NCBI GenBank assembly: GCA_050699055.1
Contig: JBOHCT010000008.1
Coordinates: 1 to 42,080, forward strand
Length of the DNA stretch: 42,080 nucleotides
Origin: JBOHCT01 sp050699055
Lineage (GTDB): Bacteria > Actinomycetota > Actinomycetes > Streptosporangiales > JBOHCT01
Direction of reading: 5' to 3'
Made by a program: the position numbers and the translations under genes. The notes beneath the pieces are model-generated. The model worked only from the letters and a program-made list of their open reading frames with translations, was not told the DNA's origin and ran no database searches. Every line of letters begins with the position of its first letter. Position 1 is the first letter of the stretch. Below are positions 40,701 through 42,080 of the stretch, in pieces.

Positions 40701-42080
40701 ATGTCTGCCCATCGTACCGTCAGCCTCGTCACCCTCGGGTGCGGGCGCAACGAGGTCGACTCCGAAGAGCTCGCGGCCCGGCTCGAGGGCGACGGCTGGT
40801 CGCTCGTCGAGGACGCCCGCGAGGCCGCGGTCGTGGTCGTCAACACCTGTGGCTTCGTCGAGACCGCCAAGCGGGAGTCTGTCGACACGCTCCTCGACGC
40901 CTCCGACATGGACGGAAACTCACGCAGAAAGGTTGTCGCCGTCGGCTGCATGGCCGAGCGCTACGCCGGCGAGCTGGCTGACGCCCTGCCCGAGGCGGAT
41001 GCGGTCCTCGGTTTCGACGACTACGTCCAGATCGGGCAGCGCCTCGACGACGTCGTGGCGGGGAAGCCTCCCGCGCCCCGCGCCCCGCGTGACCGGAGGC
41101 GTCTTCTCCCCGTGACACCGGTCGACCGCGGGCGCGCCGATGTCCACGTACCGGGCCATGGCCAGGGTGCGGCGGCTCCGTCTCCGCGTATCCTGCCGCC
41201 CGACCTGCCCGAACGTATCGCGCCGCCGTCCGGACCGCGGCCGCTGCGCCGTAGGCTCGCCGGCGGCCCGGTAGCACCACTGAAGCTCGCCTCCGGGTGC
41301 GACCGTCGCTGTACGTTCTGCGCGATCCCGTCCTTTCGCGGGGCCTTCATATCACGGTCGCCCGACGAGCTGCTTGCCGAGGCCGAGTGGCTGGTCGGGC
41401 AGCGCGTTCGCGAGATCGTCCTGGTCAGCGAGAACTCCACGTCGTACGGCAAGGATCTGGGCGATGTGCGGCTGCTCGAACGGCTGCTGCCCGAGCTCAC
41501 GAACGTTCCAGGGCTCGTCCGCGTACGGGTCAGCTACCTCCAGCCAGCCGAGATGCGCCCCAGCCTGGTTGAGGTCATGACGTCGACGCCGGGCGTGGCG
41601 CCGTACTTCGACCTGTCCTTCCAGCACGCGAGCGCCCCGGTGCTCCGCCGCATGCGGCGGTTCGGCGACCGTGAGCGGTTCCTCGAGCTGCTGGCCGCGG
41701 TTCGCGACCACGATCCCGAGGCAGGGGCACGTACCAACGTGATCGTCGGCTTTCCCGGGGAGAGCCCCGCCGATGTCAAGGAGCTGGAACGGTTCCTGGT
41801 CGCGGCCCGGTTCGACGCGGTCGGCGTCTTCGGCTACTCCGACGAAGACGGCACCGCCGCCGCCCGGCTCGACCACAAGGTCTCTCCGCCGACGATCCTT
41901 CGTCGGGTGGACCGGGTAAGACTCCTGGTGGAAGAGCTGATCGCGCAGCGCGCCGAAGAGCGCCTGGGGTCGTGCGTCGAGGTGCTGGTCGAGGAGGACC
42001 TGGGTGAGGGTCGCTACGAAGGCCGGGCCGCTCATCAGGCGCCCGAGGTCGACGGATCGACCACGGTAAGAGGCTATGAC
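40701..42080 (+). CDS. rimO: Ribosomal protein S12 methylthiotransferase RimO (partial at 3' end)
   Basis: The frame is open from ATG 40701 to the window end (460 codons, no stop), so the C terminus is missing. RimO adds a methylthio group to an aspartate of S12. The N-terminal UPF0004 domain has LGCGRNEVDSEELAARLEGD, VVNTCGF and VGCMAERY (three cluster cysteines). After a Pro/Arg-rich linker (~120-195) the radical-SAM motif is SGCDRRCTFCAIPSFRG (CxxxCxxC). Conserved YLQPAEM, DLSFQHAS, RTNVIVGFPGE and the start of a TRAM-like region follow. No SD is seen; TAGCCT (40688-40693) lies 7 bases upstream, suggesting a leaderless mRNA. Confidence 0.95.
   Translation, partial: MSAHRTVSLVTLGCGRNEVDSEELAARLEGDGWSLVEDAREAAVVVVNTCGFVETAKRESVDTLLDASDMDGNSRRKVVAVGCMAERYAGELADALPEADAVLGFDDYVQIGQRLDDVVAGKPPAPRAPRDRRRLLPVTPVDRGRADVHVPGHGQGAAAPSPRILPPDLPERIAPPSGPRPLRRRLAGGPVAPLKLASGCDRRCTFCAIPSFRGAFISRSPDELLAEAEWLVGQRVREIVLVSENSTSYGKDLGDVRLLERLLPELTNVPGLVRVRVSYLQPAEMRPSLVEVMTSTPGVAPYFDLSFQHASAPVLRRMRRFGDRERFLELLAAVRDHDPEAGARTNVIVGFPGESPADVKELERFLVAARFDAVGVFGYSDEDGTAAARLDHKVSPPTILRRVDRVRLLVEELIAQRAEERLGSCVEVLVEEDLGEGRYEGRAAHQAPEVDGSTTVRGYD

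Noticed and set aside
1..42080. tRNA, rRNA, CRISPR arrays, transposases or integrases
   Set aside because: I saw no cloverleaf, rRNA, CRISPR or transposase/integrase signature by reading; a dedicated scan could still find a small RNA gene.

Overview
The window is high-GC DNA from a filamentous-type actinomycete. GTG starts and 4-base GTGA/ATGA overlaps are common, and WhiJ-like XRE/DUF397 gene pairs are present. The core gene order rbfA-nrnA-truB / ribF-rpsO-pnp-M16 peptidase-dapB / dapA-rnj-ftsK-(HTH membrane protein)-rimO is the standard actinobacterial translation, RNA-decay and lysine block. A Streptosporangiales-like origin (for example Thermomonosporaceae) is my inference; no marker here settles it.

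Layout. Positions 1-2071 hold the end of rbfA, then nrnA and truB. Positions 2072-11200 are an accessory insertion between truB and ribF. It contains a P-loop kinase/TylF-like methyltransferase gene broken by one extra base, two near-identical XRE-DUF397 modules in direct orientation, a fused alpha-beta glycyl-tRNA synthetase between them, four truncated gene remnants (an S-adenosyl methyltransferase, a Nudix hydrolase, a second methyltransferase and a glycosyltransferase), and a VapBC-type toxin-antitoxin pair. Positions 11212-17151 return to core genes (ribF, rpsO, pnp, M16 peptidase, dapB).

Positions 17220-33682 are a second accessory stretch, between dapB and dapA. In order it holds: a TetR regulator divergent from a DrrAB-like exporter with a palindromic operator between them; a decayed hipBA pair; a metabolic cluster of glutamine-synthetase-like ligase, amidohydrolase, Lrp/AsnC regulator, aminotransferase, cupin and class II amidotransferase; two genes that have both lost their 5' ends at one deletion junction; a molybdate/tungstate transport operon with a fused permease-ATPase; an ECF sigma factor with a membrane partner; and menA with a GNAT acetyltransferase gene beside it. 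Positions 34483-42080 are core again: dapA, rnj, ftsK, a RodZ-like protein, and rimO running off the end.

How the genes work together. nrnA, pnp and rnj encode RNA-degrading enzymes. dapA and dapB catalyse the first two dedicated steps towards diaminopimelate and lysine. ribF makes FMN and FAD. The cluster at 21178-27070 looks like a gamma-glutamylation or amine/amino-acid utilisation pathway under Lrp control. Its ligase and amidohydrolase are the two halves of the fungal FluG fusion, and I consider it the best candidate for an undescribed pathway.

Non-coding structure also stands out. A dispersed box (GTGAACCTCGCGGG...) followed by a small hairpin whose stem sequence varies lies in three intergenic regions upstream of dapA, ftsK and rimO. 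A perfect 16-bp inverted repeat sits upstream of the ECF sigma factor. Four genes appear to start without a Shine-Dalgarno site, 6-7 bases downstream of a TAGCNT -10-like box.
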